The notes: a model not told the origin generated them from the letters alone. 64,000 nucleotides of DNA from JAOSJT01 sp035362335 (GCA_035362335.1 DAOSDL010000009.1:1-64000), one strand, 5' to 3'; positions 36,166 through 45,450 are shown, counted from the stretch's first letter. Numbers and translations are program-made.

Positions 36166-36278
36166 CCCACTGCGCATCGCGTACAGGGAGTGCGCGCGAT
36201 AGCTGACTCGCCGCGCGGCGTCGCATGCCGCCTGTCCGTATCATTCACTGTTGTTCACGGTATTTGGGAGAATCCGTC

Positions 36279-38288
36279 ATGACATCGCATCACCACGGCC
36301 GATTGATTTCGGCAATACTGATCCTTTTTCTTTGCACGCACAGCAGCCGGTCGCAACAGAGCGACGCGCGTGCCAGCCATTGGGAGCGCGCCTACGACGT
36401 GCTGCTCGAGCGTTCGGAGGAGGGCGATTGCTCCGACCTTGCCGAGATGCTGGAGCGCGCTGTGGAACAGCCGCTGTGCCTCCACAGCAGCACGCTCGGC
36501 GAGCTGGAGGAGCTTCCCTTTCTCACGCCCGTGTCGGCCCGTGCGCTGCACGCGCTGCTGCAAGCGGACAGCGCCATCGGCTGGTCCGACATCCGCGCAC
36601 TACCGCAATTGAGCCGCGACGACTATGCCTTGCTGCGTGTCTGCGCTACACTGCAGTGTCCGCGACGTGCCGTGTTGCCCACGCACACGTCGTACCGTCT
36701 CCGCATGCAGCAGGAGGACGAGCCGCGGGCGGGCTTTCTCGACGGAAGTTATCCCGGCGGGAGGGCGCGCGTGGTGCAGCGCATCGAAGTGCAGCGCTGG
36801 GAGCACGTGCGTGTTGCGCTTCTGCAGGAGCGCGATCCCGGTGAAAAGGACTTCGCGGATCATCTTTCCGGACACATCGCTCTGGAACACCTCGGAGCCG
36901 TGCGGCGCGCGGTGCTTGGTGATTTCCACGTCACCGCCGGACAGGGCCTGGTGTTCTGGCAGCCCTTTGGCTTCGCCAAGGGTGGCGACGCATTGACGGT
37001 GGCGAAACGTGGCGCGATGGAGCTTCGTCCATCCGCGTCGGCCACCGAGGGGCTGTTCTTTCGCGGCGCGGCGATGCAGCTGAGCAGCGGCGAATTCCGT
37101 CTGCTGGGTTTCGGCAGCAGCAGCGCACTCGACGCCGGGCTGGACGAAGAGACAGGCACCGTCGGCAGCTTCTCCGCCGATGGCATGCATCGCGGCGCGA
37201 GCGAGGCGGCGCGGAAAGCCGCGGTACGTGAGCGGATTTTCGGCGGCGGACTGGCGTGGCGCAGGGAGCGCGAACACTGGCTGCTGGATCTCGGCATCAC
37301 CGGCTGGCACGGCAGCTACTCGCAGGTATCCGAGCCGCGTACGCCCTTCGGCTTTCGCGGCGATCGCGCCTGGGCAAGCGGAGTGAATTTGAACGCGGCC
37401 TGGGGCGATGCGCAGCTGTTCGGCGAACTCGCCCTCTGTCACACACGGCACAGTGCCATGCTGCTGGGCGCACGCGCGCGCCTCTCCGAGCGCATTGATG
37501 CAGTGCTGCTCTATCGCCGGTACGACGCAAGGTTTATCAACATCCATGGACTGGGCTTCGGCGAGCGCGGCGGAGAGTTGCAGAATGAAGAAGGCGTGTA
37601 CGCCGGGGTGCGCCTGCGCGCAGGCCGTGAATGGCGCATCGACGCCTGGACCGATGTGTTCCGCCTTCCCAATCGCACCTACTTCCTTCACCTGCCAACG
37701 TCGGGCGGAGAATTCCTCCTCCACGCGCAGTGGCAGCGCGACGATGGTCTGCATGCGTCGCTGCGCTTCGCGCATGGCCAAAAGGACATGACCATCGCCG
37801 CGGTCGACGTATTGGGTCGCGACATCCGTCCCCTCGCGCGTCGGGCCGCCGGCAGTGTGCGAGTGCAAATGGGTTGCGAGCCCGGCGATGGCGTACGATT
37901 GCGTCTGCGTCTGGATCGCAGCTATACGCGCTACGATGCGTGGGGCAACGATGACGATGGCATGCTCCTGGCCGCGTCCTGCCGCCTCCGTCTTCGCCAC
38001 AACCTCTCCTGCACGTTTTCTGTGAGTTCCACCGCCACGGGCGCATACGATGCGCGATTGTACGAATTCGAGCACGATGTACCCGGCGTGTTCCAGAATG
38101 TGGCCGTGTACGGCGACACCTGGCGCTGTGCCGTGTTGTGCGAATGGCATGCGGCCGACTGGCTGCGCGCGGCTGTGCGTTACGGCGTGCAACTGCGCGA
38201 GGGAAGCACTGCCATCGGCGAAGGACGCGACCGCGTGCTCGGCGATCGCCTCGGGCGCGTCTCCGCGCAAATCGACCTGCGCTACTGA
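36279..38288 (+). CDS. Exported HhH-domain protein with a barrel-like C-terminal region
   Basis: About 669 residues from ATG 36279 (GGGAGAA 8 nt upstream). After a signal peptide (LISAILILFLCTHSSRS) comes a helical region with ComEA-like helix-hairpin-helix repeats (STLGELEELPFLTPVSARAL and DIRALPQLSRDDYALLRVCA). The remaining ~500 residues alternate polar and hydrophobic amino acids with many aromatic strand ends and finish in ...RVSAQIDLRY, as in outer-membrane beta-barrels. Bacteroidota carry such HhH-plus-barrel proteins of unknown function; a role in DNA or surface binding is only a guess. Confidence 0.7.
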   Translation: MTSHHHGRLISAILILFLCTHSSRSQQSDARASHWERAYDVLLERSEEGDCSDLAEMLERAVEQPLCLHSSTLGELEELPFLTPVSARALHALLQADSAIGWSDIRALPQLSRDDYALLRVCATLQCPRRAVLPTHTSYRLRMQQEDEPRAGFLDGSYPGGRARVVQRIEVQRWEHVRVALLQERDPGEKDFADHLSGHIALEHLGAVRRAVLGDFHVTAGQGLVFWQPFGFAKGGDALTVAKRGAMELRPSASATEGLFFRGAAMQLSSGEFRLLGFGSSSALDAGLDEETGTVGSFSADGMHRGASEAARKAAVRERIFGGGLAWRREREHWLLDLGITGWHGSYSQVSEPRTPFGFRGDRAWASGVNLNAAWGDAQLFGELALCHTRHSAMLLGARARLSERIDAVLLYRRYDARFINIHGLGFGERGGELQNEEGVYAGVRLRAGREWRIDAWTDVFRLPNRTYFLHLPTSGGEFLLHAQWQRDDGLHASLRFAHGQKDMTIAAVDVLGRDIRPLARRAAGSVRVQMGCEPGDGVRLRLRLDRSYTRYDAWGNDDDGMLLAASCRLRLRHNLSCTFSVSSTATGAYDARLYEFEHDVPGVFQNVAVYGDTWRCAVLCEWHAADWLRAAVRYGVQLREGSTAIGEGRDRVLGDRLGRVSAQIDLRY

Positions 38289-38302
38289 GGCGGTGGTGCT
38301 AG

Positions 38303-38338
38303 GCGTCCGCCGCAGTGCATCGCGGATGCGGCGGACGC
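38303..38338 (+). terminator. Strong hairpin downstream of the HhH gene
   Basis: GCGTCCGCCGCA and its perfect complement TGCGGCGGACGC form a 12-bp stem around a 12-nt loop, 14 bp after the stop. No T-tract follows, so it may act as a factor-assisted terminator or an mRNA-end stabiliser. Confidence 0.6.
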
Positions 38339-38401
38339 ACGCGGTCGGCGGTGCAACATGGTGTACGTCCTCCTCCGGTCGATTCCCTCGTTGCAACGAT
38401 G

Positions 38402-38409
38402 TATCTTTG
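38402..38409 (+). promoter_or_regulatory. Candidate -7 element (TATCTTTG) of the FG-GAP gene
   Basis: TATCTTTG is an exact TAnnTTTG match about 30 nt before the ATG at 38440, downstream of the hairpin terminating the previous gene. No convincing -33 TTG at the usual 19-21 nt distance was seen. Confidence 0.4.
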
Positions 38410-38439
38410 CAGGACCATCATCAGATTCCGGAGAGTGCC

Positions 38440-40800
38440 ATGAAAGGATTTGTCACCGCCATCTGCACGCTGCTGCTTCTCGCCGCGGGCACGAAGGCGC
38501 AGGATGTGCTGATTCAGCGAGACAATGGTTCGGCGTACGGCGCGTATTACAACAATCCCTCATTCACCAACGAATCGGTGATCATCCCACTCGCCGGGCC
38601 CTGCCAGATTCTGGAGGTGCATGTCTATTACATGGGCACGACGGCCACACGCGACACGCTGATCATTGCCGGCGATGCCTCGGAAGGCGCAGTGCCGCCC
38701 ACACACTGGGTGTGGGATTACAATCTGCGCAGCGATCCCATTATCGTGGACTACGGCGGCCAAGCGGAGTGGAAGATCATCGATCTGCGCGCGCGCAATT
38801 TGCGGGCCGACGGACACGAACGTCTGGTGGTGCAGCATTGGACCAAGCCCGGCGGGCCGTTCTTCGCCGTGGACCGCGACGCGCAGACCACGCCGTACTG
38901 GTCGTTCATCATGAATCCCGCCGAAACCAATTCGCTCGGTGGTCCTGGCAAATACTATCTCAGCACGAACGACTTCATGGTGCGCCTTCTGGTTCGTTAC
39001 GACTATCCTCTGAACAACGGTTCGCAACCGCCTCCTTCGCCAAGTCTGGTGAATGTAACCACGCAGGCGGGCCTGCTCAGCGGCAACGCACCGGTAAAAT
39101 CCGCCATTGCTTCCGTGGCCGACTGGAACAACGACGGCTGGGACGACATCGCCATCGGCCGCAACTACTTCCGCAATCGTGGCGACGGAACGTTCGAGCG
39201 CGAAACGGGGCTGGGACTGAGTGCCGGCTACGCGGTGTGGGGAGATTTCGACGACGACGGACTCGTCGACGCCTACATGGCGAACGGCGGAGAAGCGGAC
39301 AGTCTATTCCGCAATACCGGCAGCGGCTTTGTGAACGTCACCGCCGCAACCGGCATACGCAATCCCGCGCCCACGGTGTCGCCGGTGTGGTTGGACTACA
39401 ACAACGACGGGAAGCTCGACCTCTTTCTGGCGAATGGTCGCCGTGAATCCGGAGGCAACGAGACCTATTTTCAGGACAAGCTCTGGCGCAACAACGGCGA
39501 CGGCAGTTTCACCGATGTCACCACCGAAGCGGGCATCGCCGCGGCCGAAAAGGCGCCCTTCCTCGATACCTGGGGCGCCACCGCCTGCGATTACAACAAT
39601 GATGGGTTGACGGATATATTCGTGGCGACGTATCGCCTCGCTCCGGATTACCTCTACCGCAACAACGGCGACGGAACCTTTACGGAGGTGGGCGCCGCCA
39701 CCGGAGCGTGCGGCGCTCCCACGGCTTCGCCGCAGTACTTCGGCCATGGCATGGGCTGTGACTGGGGCGATTTCGACAATGACGGGTGGAGCGACGCCGC
39801 GGTGGGCAATCTCGGTCATCCGGACTGGAGGGGATCGGTGTCCAATCCTTCGCTCATTCTGCACAACAATGCGGGACAGACGTTTGAAAATGTACAGCCG
39901 CAGCTCGGGTTGAAATTTTACGAAATGAACAGCGGTATCGCCTGGGTGGATCTGGACAACGACGGCTGGCTCGACCTCTGGCAATCGCAATACGCCTATC
40001 AGCCCGCCGGTACGCAGGGCGAACCCGCACGCTACTCGCGCGTGTACCGCAACAGCGGCGCTCCCGACTACACGCTGCGCGACATGACCTGGCATTACGG
40101 CGCATTGATCCATGGCGCCTGGACGGTGTCGCGCCTGGATTACGACAACGATGGCGATGTGGATCTGCTGGTCGCGAGTCCGCACGACGGGGTGCTGCTG
40201 TTCCGCAACGACATCCGCCGCGAGGGTCGCTGGCTGGCGCTGCGTCTTGGTGGCAAGCCTGATGAGGGTGTGACGCGCGCCGCCTTCGGTACGCGCGTGC
40301 AGGTCCATGCCGGAGGCCGCGTGTACACGCGCACACTGTCAACAAGCAGCGCGGGGTCGCGCGCGGCTACGCATAGCACCGAACTGTTCTTCGGCCTCGG
40401 CTGGGTGCAGTCCATCGACAGCGTGGTGGTGCTGTATCCCAATGGCGTACGCCGTACGCACGTCACGCTCTCCATCGACCGCCGCTATTTCCTGCCCTAT
40501 GACGGCGCGCCGACTGTGGATGTGGAGCGCGTGGCGAGTCCGGCGCAGTGGGACATCGCTTCCGCATCGCTGAGCAACGGCCTGCTGCAATTCACGCTCG
40601 AAGGCGCTGTTCCGACGGAGGAAATGACCGTGGAGTTGTACTCCTTGCTCGGACAGCGGCTGTTCACGCTCGCGCTGCCCTTGGCTCGGGCGGGACAGCA
40701 CGCGCTGTACGTGCCTGCGGCGCTCGCCAGCGGTTCGTACCATCTCGTGCTGCGCAGCGCGTCTGCCACACGGATCACACGCGTGCTCATGACGCGGTAA
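38440..40800 (+). CDS. FG-GAP/VCBS repeat, ASPIC/UnbV T9SS surface protein
   Basis: 786 residues with a signal peptide (MKGFVTAICTLLLLAAGTKA). Residues 20-190 form a beta-rich domain. From about 200 to 600 there are seven or so VCBS/FG-GAP blades with calcium-binding loops such as DWNNDGWDDIAIG, DYNNDGKLDLFLA and DYDNDGDVDLLVA. An ASPIC/UnbV domain (FGTRVQVHAGGRVYTRTL...STELFFGLG) follows. The C-terminus is a T9SS sorting domain (ELYSLLGQRLFTLALPLA ... ASGSYHLVLRSA). It is a secreted beta-propeller, probably an adhesin or binding protein. A promoter-like TATCTTTG and a bidirectional terminator bound it. Confidence 0.9.
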   Translation: MKGFVTAICTLLLLAAGTKAQDVLIQRDNGSAYGAYYNNPSFTNESVIIPLAGPCQILEVHVYYMGTTATRDTLIIAGDASEGAVPPTHWVWDYNLRSDPIIVDYGGQAEWKIIDLRARNLRADGHERLVVQHWTKPGGPFFAVDRDAQTTPYWSFIMNPAETNSLGGPGKYYLSTNDFMVRLLVRYDYPLNNGSQPPPSPSLVNVTTQAGLLSGNAPVKSAIASVADWNNDGWDDIAIGRNYFRNRGDGTFERETGLGLSAGYAVWGDFDDDGLVDAYMANGGEADSLFRNTGSGFVNVTAATGIRNPAPTVSPVWLDYNNDGKLDLFLANGRRESGGNETYFQDKLWRNNGDGSFTDVTTEAGIAAAEKAPFLDTWGATACDYNNDGLTDIFVATYRLAPDYLYRNNGDGTFTEVGAATGACGAPTASPQYFGHGMGCDWGDFDNDGWSDAAVGNLGHPDWRGSVSNPSLILHNNAGQTFENVQPQLGLKFYEMNSGIAWVDLDNDGWLDLWQSQYAYQPAGTQGEPARYSRVYRNSGAPDYTLRDMTWHYGALIHGAWTVSRLDYDNDGDVDLLVASPHDGVLLFRNDIRREGRWLALRLGGKPDEGVTRAAFGTRVQVHAGGRVYTRTLSTSSAGSRAATHSTELFFGLGWVQSIDSVVVLYPNGVRRTHVTLSIDRRYFLPYDGAPTVDVERVASPAQWDIASASLSNGLLQFTLEGAVPTEEMTVELYSLLGQRLFTLALPLARAGQHALYVPAALASGSYHLVLRSASATRITRVLMTR

Positions 40801-40837
40801 GCGTCGATGATCGATTTGATTGGTTTTTGAAAAAAAA

Positions 40838-40871
40838 GGAAACGCCGATTCTTTGCGGAATCGGCGTTTCC
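40838..40871. terminator. Bidirectional intrinsic terminator
   Basis: A perfect 14-bp stem (GGAAACGCCGATTC / GAATCGGCGTTTCC) with a 6-nt loop lies between two convergent genes. The A-run at 40830-40837 gives a T-tract on the minus strand, and a short CACTTGTAATT follows on the plus strand. It should terminate transcription of both genes. Confidence 0.9.
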
Positions 40872-40891
40872 ACTTGTAATTCATCACGAAC

Positions 40892-42028
40892 TTACCTGGG
40901 ATTGCTCAACTCGCGTGAAAGTGCGAGCGGACCGCTCAGTTTTCCTCGGGCGATCACGCGCTGGATTCCACCTCCGCGCTGAGCTACAATCCAGGCGTCG
41001 TCATTCTCGGTGGTCTTTGCGCGCATTGCAAACCAGGCGGCATCCGGACTGATGCTCAAGTCTTGCACCACAGCGGTGAAGGGCAGTAGTTCCGTCGCCG
41101 AGAGTCCGCCCGCAATGGGTCGGAGCAGCACCTCGGAACTATTCCAGTCGATGTATTCCGAACTGCCCGCAGTGACGCGGTGACTGGCATGCTCGAAGTA
41201 GGGCACAAAGCCAACTTCGCGCACGCCGAGTGAGGTGGCGTCGAAGGCCAAGGTGCGGAGATGCCTGCCCTGCTCGTTCCAGGCGGAAGCGTATAGCACT
41301 CCGGTCGCCGGATCGAATATGTTGTACCGAGTAAAGGTGAGGTCGGTGAACGTTTCGTATCCGGGAAAGGTCTCGAGCTGCCCGTTGCGATAACGCAGCA
41401 ACGCGGCGAAGTTCCTCAGGTTACTATCCGCTGCCTGAACCACGATAATGCCGAGTAGGGCGGTCGCGCCGTCGGCCGAGAGCCACACCGCCTCGCAGCG
41501 GAGGCGGAACGCCTCCGACAATTCCGCAGGGAAGCGTTCACGCAAAAAAGCGGTGACGTCGGCACTTTCCATGCGCCAGGCCGCGCAATCGAACACGCAG
41601 ATGCGCGCAGACCATGCGCTGCTGTCGGTGGATGTTTTCAGCTTGTCCCACACCACGAAGGCGGCGTGATGCCCGGCGCGTGAGAGAGCCGGCTCGGCCT
41701 CGTCCAGCAGCGCTTCGCGCTGCACATCCGACGAGATGGGCATGGGCACAGCGAGAATGCTGCCGTTGTCACAGCGTCCCCACAGCTGCATTCCCACAGC
41801 GCTGTGCGAGCGAAACAGCACGATGCCGTTGTCGGCCACGGTGCTCAGCCAGCGCACATCGCCTTCGAACACCGTCTCGTCTCGATGCGTGTACAGCCAC
41901 TGCCGGTGCAGTCCTTCACCGCCAATGATATAGTAGGCAAATCGATCGGGTTGAACGTTATCCGCATCGTCGTCGCAGGCGAGGCAGAAGCACAGCAGCA
42001 GGGAGAGCAGTGCGATGCGCGATGTCAT
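40892..42028 (-). CDS. Lipoprotein of unknown function
   Basis: 378 residues from ATG 42028. The N-terminus (MTSRIALLSLLLCFCLACDDD) is a lipoprotein signal with the lipobox around LxC, followed by acidic residues that suit outer-membrane retention. The body has repeated WD40/TolB-like strand patterns (AWFAMRAKTTENDDAWIVAQ, AAFVVWDKLK) and could be a small beta-propeller. No known family was recognised. It converges with the FG-GAP gene across a shared terminator. Confidence 0.7.
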   Translation of the reverse strand: MTSRIALLSLLLCFCLACDDDADNVQPDRFAYYIIGGEGLHRQWLYTHRDETVFEGDVRWLSTVADNGIVLFRSHSAVGMQLWGRCDNGSILAVPMPISSDVQREALLDEAEPALSRAGHHAAFVVWDKLKTSTDSSAWSARICVFDCAAWRMESADVTAFLRERFPAELSEAFRLRCEAVWLSADGATALLGIIVVQAADSNLRNFAALLRYRNGQLETFPGYETFTDLTFTRYNIFDPATGVLYASAWNEQGRHLRTLAFDATSLGVREVGFVPYFEHASHRVTAGSSEYIDWNSSEVLLRPIAGGLSATELLPFTAVVQDLSISPDAAWFAMRAKTTENDDAWIVAQRGGGIQRVIARGKLSGPLALSRELSNPR

Positions 42029-42109
42029 GGCGGGGGTCCTCATGTTCACACAGGATGTTATTGTCATAATAGGGATTTTTGCGATTTCTTTTCGGCTATT
42101 AATTTCTGG

Positions 42110-42345
42110 GCTGGCTGAGTACGGGATACATTTGAAGAGATGAAAGAGAGCGGAGAGGATTTGTTGAGGTCGCATCCCCCCCGAATCCTGCGCCCCGCCG
42201 CATTCGAGCCAACGCAAGGACGGTAGAGACTCAAAGCCGCGATTCCTCTGAGCCCTCCGTGTTCGCGAAGCGCTCAGGGTTCTCTGGGCTAGCGAAGCTC
42301 GGTGTTCGCGAAGCGCTCAGGGTTCTCTGTGTTCCCGCGACGCCC
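42110..42345. repeat. Dispersed intergenic repeat, copy 2, with internal 28-bp direct repeat
   Basis: Shares GAGTACGGGATACATTTGAAG and CCTCTGAGCCCTC.GTGT with 22997-23100. Inside it, the 28-bp string starting GTGTTCGCGAAGCGCTCAGG occurs perfectly at 42259-42286 and 42302-42329. No gene is supported between 42029 and 42442. Confidence 0.75.
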
Positions 42346-42382
42346 CTCCTTACTCTCACCACCTCACTACTCTCATTCTTCA

Positions 42383-42433
42383 TTTGCGTCTGAAACATTC
42401 GCCGCATATATTCGTCTATGCGAATATGCGAAT
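42383..42433 (+). promoter_or_regulatory. ars promoter with overlapping ArsR operator
   Basis: TTTG (42383-42386), a 20-nt spacer and TATATTCG (42407-42414) match the Bacteroidota -33/-7 promoter layout, with one -7 deviation. Over the -7 box lies a perfect dyad ATATTCG-N6-CGAATAT (42408-42427). Two more ATTCG/CGAAT half-sites at 42397 and 42429 flank it. This is 9-60 bp before the arsR ATG, as expected for autorepression by ArsR that is relieved by As(III). Confidence 0.75.
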
Positions 42434-42442
42434 GGATTTACC

Positions 42443-42826
42443 ATGACAAAGAAAGCAAGCACCGCCTCCTCTCTCGATGATCTCGTACTGCTCATGCAGG
42501 CGTTGGGCGATGCCAATCGTCTGCGTATACTCGCGCTGCTGATCGGCAGGGACGAGTTGTGCGTGTGCGACATTCAACGCGTGCTGGACATGCCGCAGCC
42601 CCGCGTTTCGCGCCATCTCAACATGCTGCGGCATGCGGGCTGCGTGCGCGCGCGGCGAAGCGGACGCTGGATGTACTACGCGTTGCGACGGGACAACGTG
42701 GCGCTGCTTGAATTGCTCGACGCGCTGAATCGCGGCTTCTCCATGTTGCCGGAATTCATTCACGACCGCAACTCCCTCGATCACACACCGGATCTGGTGT
42801 GTTGCAGCATTCCCCTCACCGACTAA
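42443..42826 (+). CDS. arsR: ArsR/SmtB-family arsenic-responsive repressor
   Basis: 127 residues with a winged helix-turn-helix core (LMQALGDANRLRILALL, then MPQPRVSRHLNMLRHAGCV). The metalloid site motif ELCVCDI gives Cys40 and Cys42. The third cysteine of the E. coli R773 type (CVCDLC) is replaced by Gln45, and a C-terminal VCC pair (Cys120/121) may supply other thiols. It precedes ACR3 and the ArsC-ArsM fusion. A symmetric operator overlaps its promoter. The start is chosen at MTKKAS; the frame extends upstream through intergenic repeat DNA. Confidence 0.9.
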   Translation: MTKKASTASSLDDLVLLMQALGDANRLRILALLIGRDELCVCDIQRVLDMPQPRVSRHLNMLRHAGCVRARRSGRWMYYALRRDNVALLELLDALNRGFSMLPEFIHDRNSLDHTPDLVCCSIPLTD

Positions 42827-42835
42827 GGAAGGACC

Positions 42836-43909
42836 ATGAGCACCTCACCGCGCAAGCTCGGCTTTCTCGATCGCTATCTCACTGTGTGGATTTTTCTGGC
42901 CATGGGCGCCGGTGTGGCGCTCGGGCATTTCCAACCGGGTATAGCGGAGTTCTGGAACCGATTTCAATCGGGCACCACCAACATCCCCATTGCACTCGGG
43001 CTGATTCTGATGATGTATCCTCCGCTCGCGAAGGTGCGCTATGAGGAACTCGGTGACGTGTTCCGCAATCGTCGCGTGCTGCTGCTGTCGCTGGTGCAGA
43101 ACTGGATCATCGGTCCGGTATTGATGTTCGTGCTGGCGATCATCTTCCTTCCCGATCGTCCGGAATACATGACGGGACTCATTCTCATCGGTCTCGCGCG
43201 CTGTATCGCCATGGTGATCGTGTGGAATGAGCTGGCCTGCGGCGACAACGAATACGCGGCGGGGCTGGTGGCCTTCAACTCCATTTTCCAGGTGCTGTTC
43301 TATTCGCTGTACGCCTGGGTGTTCATCACCGTGCTGCCCACCTGGTTCGGTTTGGAAAGCATTGTGGTGAATGTGTCGATGGGCGACATCGCCGAGTCGG
43401 TGTTCATTTACCTCGGCATCCCCTTTCTCGCGGGCATGCTCACGCGCGCAGCGTTGGTGAAGGCGAAGGGGAAGCAATGGTATCACGAGCGCTTCATCCC
43501 GCGCATTTCCCCCATCACTCTGATAGCGTTGCTGTTCACCATTTTCGTGATGTTCTCGCTCAAGGGCGAATTGATCGTGGAATTGCCCCTGGATGTACTG
43601 CGCATCGCCCTCCCGCTCCTGATTTATTTCGTGCTGATGTTTCTCGTGTCCTTTTTCATGGGACGCGTCTTCGGAGCGGATTATCCCAAAACAGCGACGT
43701 TGTCCTTCACCGCCGCGAGCAACAACTTCGAACTGGCCATCGCCGTGGCGGTGGCGGTGTTCGGTATCAGCTCCGGCGAGGCCTTCGCGGCCGTCATCGG
43801 TCCCCTCGTCGAAGTACCCGTGCTCATCGCTCTCGTCGCGGTGGCCTTGCGCCTTCGGGGGAAGTACTTCTCCGCCATTGACATTCGATTGAAAGGCGGC
43901 GCCTGTTGA
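42836..43909 (+). CDS. arsB: ACR3-family arsenite efflux permease
   Basis: 357 residues with about ten membrane helices, starting MSTSPRKLGFLDRYLTVWIF behind AAGGAAGG. GLARCIAMVIVWNELACGDNEYA carries the conserved cysteine in the fourth helix, and ASNNFELAIAVAVAVFG is the ninth-helix signature of ACR3. It exports As(III) using the membrane potential, without needing ArsA. It is 9 bp after arsR. The symbol arsB is often used, but the protein is ACR3-type, not the unrelated ArsB family. Confidence 0.95.
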   Translation: MSTSPRKLGFLDRYLTVWIFLAMGAGVALGHFQPGIAEFWNRFQSGTTNIPIALGLILMMYPPLAKVRYEELGDVFRNRRVLLLSLVQNWIIGPVLMFVLAIIFLPDRPEYMTGLILIGLARCIAMVIVWNELACGDNEYAAGLVAFNSIFQVLFYSLYAWVFITVLPTWFGLESIVVNVSMGDIAESVFIYLGIPFLAGMLTRAALVKAKGKQWYHERFIPRISPITLIALLFTIFVMFSLKGELIVELPLDVLRIALPLLIYFVLMFLVSFFMGRVFGADYPKTATLSFTAASNNFELAIAVAVAVFGISSGEAFAAVIGPLVEVPVLIALVAVALRLRGKYFSAIDIRLKGGAC

Positions 43910-43980
43910 TCGCTCCGGCTCTTTCACGAGCCGGATACGGCACACAGCCGACGCTACACATTTTAGATCATGGAGCACAC

Positions 43981-45423
43981 ATGTCATCAACAGCATTTCA
44001 CTCCGTTCTCGAAGACAGCGTACGCACACTCGCAACGCTCGAGGCCGATATTCCCGAAGCGCGACGCGACGTGTTGCGCGACATCGCGCAATGGATAGCG
44101 AAGCGATGCAACGTCGGCGAGCGCGCGGACCTCGTGTTCATTTGCACACACAACTCCCGCCGAAGCCATATAAGCCAGATCTGGGCTCGCGCCCTGGCCT
44201 GGAAATTCGGCCTCGGCCGCGTGCGCAGCTTCTCGGGAGGCACGGAGGCGACAGCCTTCCATCCCAATGCCATACGCGCATTGCGCGAATTGGGTTTTTC
44301 CATCGAGTTGAAAGAAGGTGGCGACAATCCCCGCTACACCGTGTCCTTCGCCGGAAGCGCACCCACCATCGAAGCGTTTTCCAAAACATTCAACGACAGC
44401 TTCAATCCCTCGGCCGGCTTCGCAGCCATCATGACCTGCAACGAAGCCGACGAAGCTTGTCCGGTGGTGCCCGGCGCGGCTGCGCGGTTTTCCCTTCCCT
44501 CCATCGATCCCAAACATGCCGACGGCACGGAACAGGAGACCGCGGAGTACCGCGAGCGCTCGTTGCGCATCGGAGCGGAAATGCTCTTTCTGATGCGACT
44601 GGCGTCCTCTCTGGTGGCGGAGGATTTGAAAAACGTGGTGCGTGAAAAATATGCGATGATCGCCGAGCAGTCGCGCGATCGCAATGCCTCGTCCTGCTGC
44701 GGCGCCACATCGTCGTGCTGCGGCGACGGGATGACCTACACCATCATGGCCGATGACTACAGCGGTCGTGCGGGCTATGTGGAAGACGCCGATCTCGGTC
44801 TCGGCTGCGGCATCCCCACAGATGCGGCGCGGCTGCGTCCCGGCATGACTGTGCTGGATCTCGGCAGCGGTGCGGGCAACGATGCGTTCATCGCCGCGCG
44901 CAGCGTGGGCGATGAGGGACTGGTGATCGGCGTGGACATGACCGAGGCCATGATCGCCAAGGCCAATGAGAACAAAATCAAGGTGGGCGCTCGCAATGTG
45001 GACTTCCGTCTCGGAGAAATCGAGGCCTTGCCGGTGGACAGCGACAGCGTGGATGTGATTCTTTCCAATTGCGTGCTGAACCTCGTACCGGACAAGCGTG
45101 CGGCGTTTACCGAGATGCGCCGCGTACTCAAATCCAATGGGCACTTCGCCGTTTCCGATATCGTGCATGACGGCGATATGCCGCCGGCGCTGAAAAGCGT
45201 GGCCGAGCTGTACGCCGGCTGTGTGTCGGGCGCGATCCACAAGGACGAGTACCTCGCCTTGATCGCCGAAGCCGGCTTCACCGATGTGGAAATTTGCAAA
45301 GAGAAGACCATCGATATTCCGGAGGATGTACTCCGCGAAGTGGCTTCCACCTTGCCCGACGACGTAGCCACATTGAACGCCACGCGCTTGCTGAGCGTTA
45401 CTGTCCGCGCACGCAAGCCCTGA
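43981..45423 (+). CDS. arsM: ArsC-like phosphatase domain fused to ArsM arsenite methyltransferase
   Basis: 480 residues in one uninterrupted frame. Residues 1-220 are a low-molecular-weight phosphatase/arsenate-reductase domain with the P-loop FICTHNSRRSH (nucleophile Cys55, Arg61) and the late IMTCNEADEACPVVPGA loop with Cys pairs. Residues 221-480 are arsenite SAM methyltransferase: a CC.ATSSCC cluster (Cys239/240/246/247), LDLGSGAGND SAM motif, SNCVLNLVPDK (Cys364), YAGCVSGA (Cys414). The two As-binding cysteines of ArsM are kept. The enzyme may reduce As(V) to As(III), then methylate it. The CxGNxCRS cysteine of classical ArsC is Arg here, as in other Bacteroidota enzymes of this type. 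Confidence 0.9.
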   Translation: MSSTAFHSVLEDSVRTLATLEADIPEARRDVLRDIAQWIAKRCNVGERADLVFICTHNSRRSHISQIWARALAWKFGLGRVRSFSGGTEATAFHPNAIRALRELGFSIELKEGGDNPRYTVSFAGSAPTIEAFSKTFNDSFNPSAGFAAIMTCNEADEACPVVPGAAARFSLPSIDPKHADGTEQETAEYRERSLRIGAEMLFLMRLASSLVAEDLKNVVREKYAMIAEQSRDRNASSCCGATSSCCGDGMTYTIMADDYSGRAGYVEDADLGLGCGIPTDAARLRPGMTVLDLGSGAGNDAFIAARSVGDEGLVIGVDMTEAMIAKANENKIKVGARNVDFRLGEIEALPVDSDSVDVILSNCVLNLVPDKRAAFTEMRRVLKSNGHFAVSDIVHDGDMPPALKSVAELYAGCVSGAIHKDEYLALIAEAGFTDVEICKEKTIDIPEDVLREVASTLPDDVATLNATRLLSVTVRARKP

Positions 45424-45450
45424 TCCCCGCACATTCGCGGATATCCGCAC

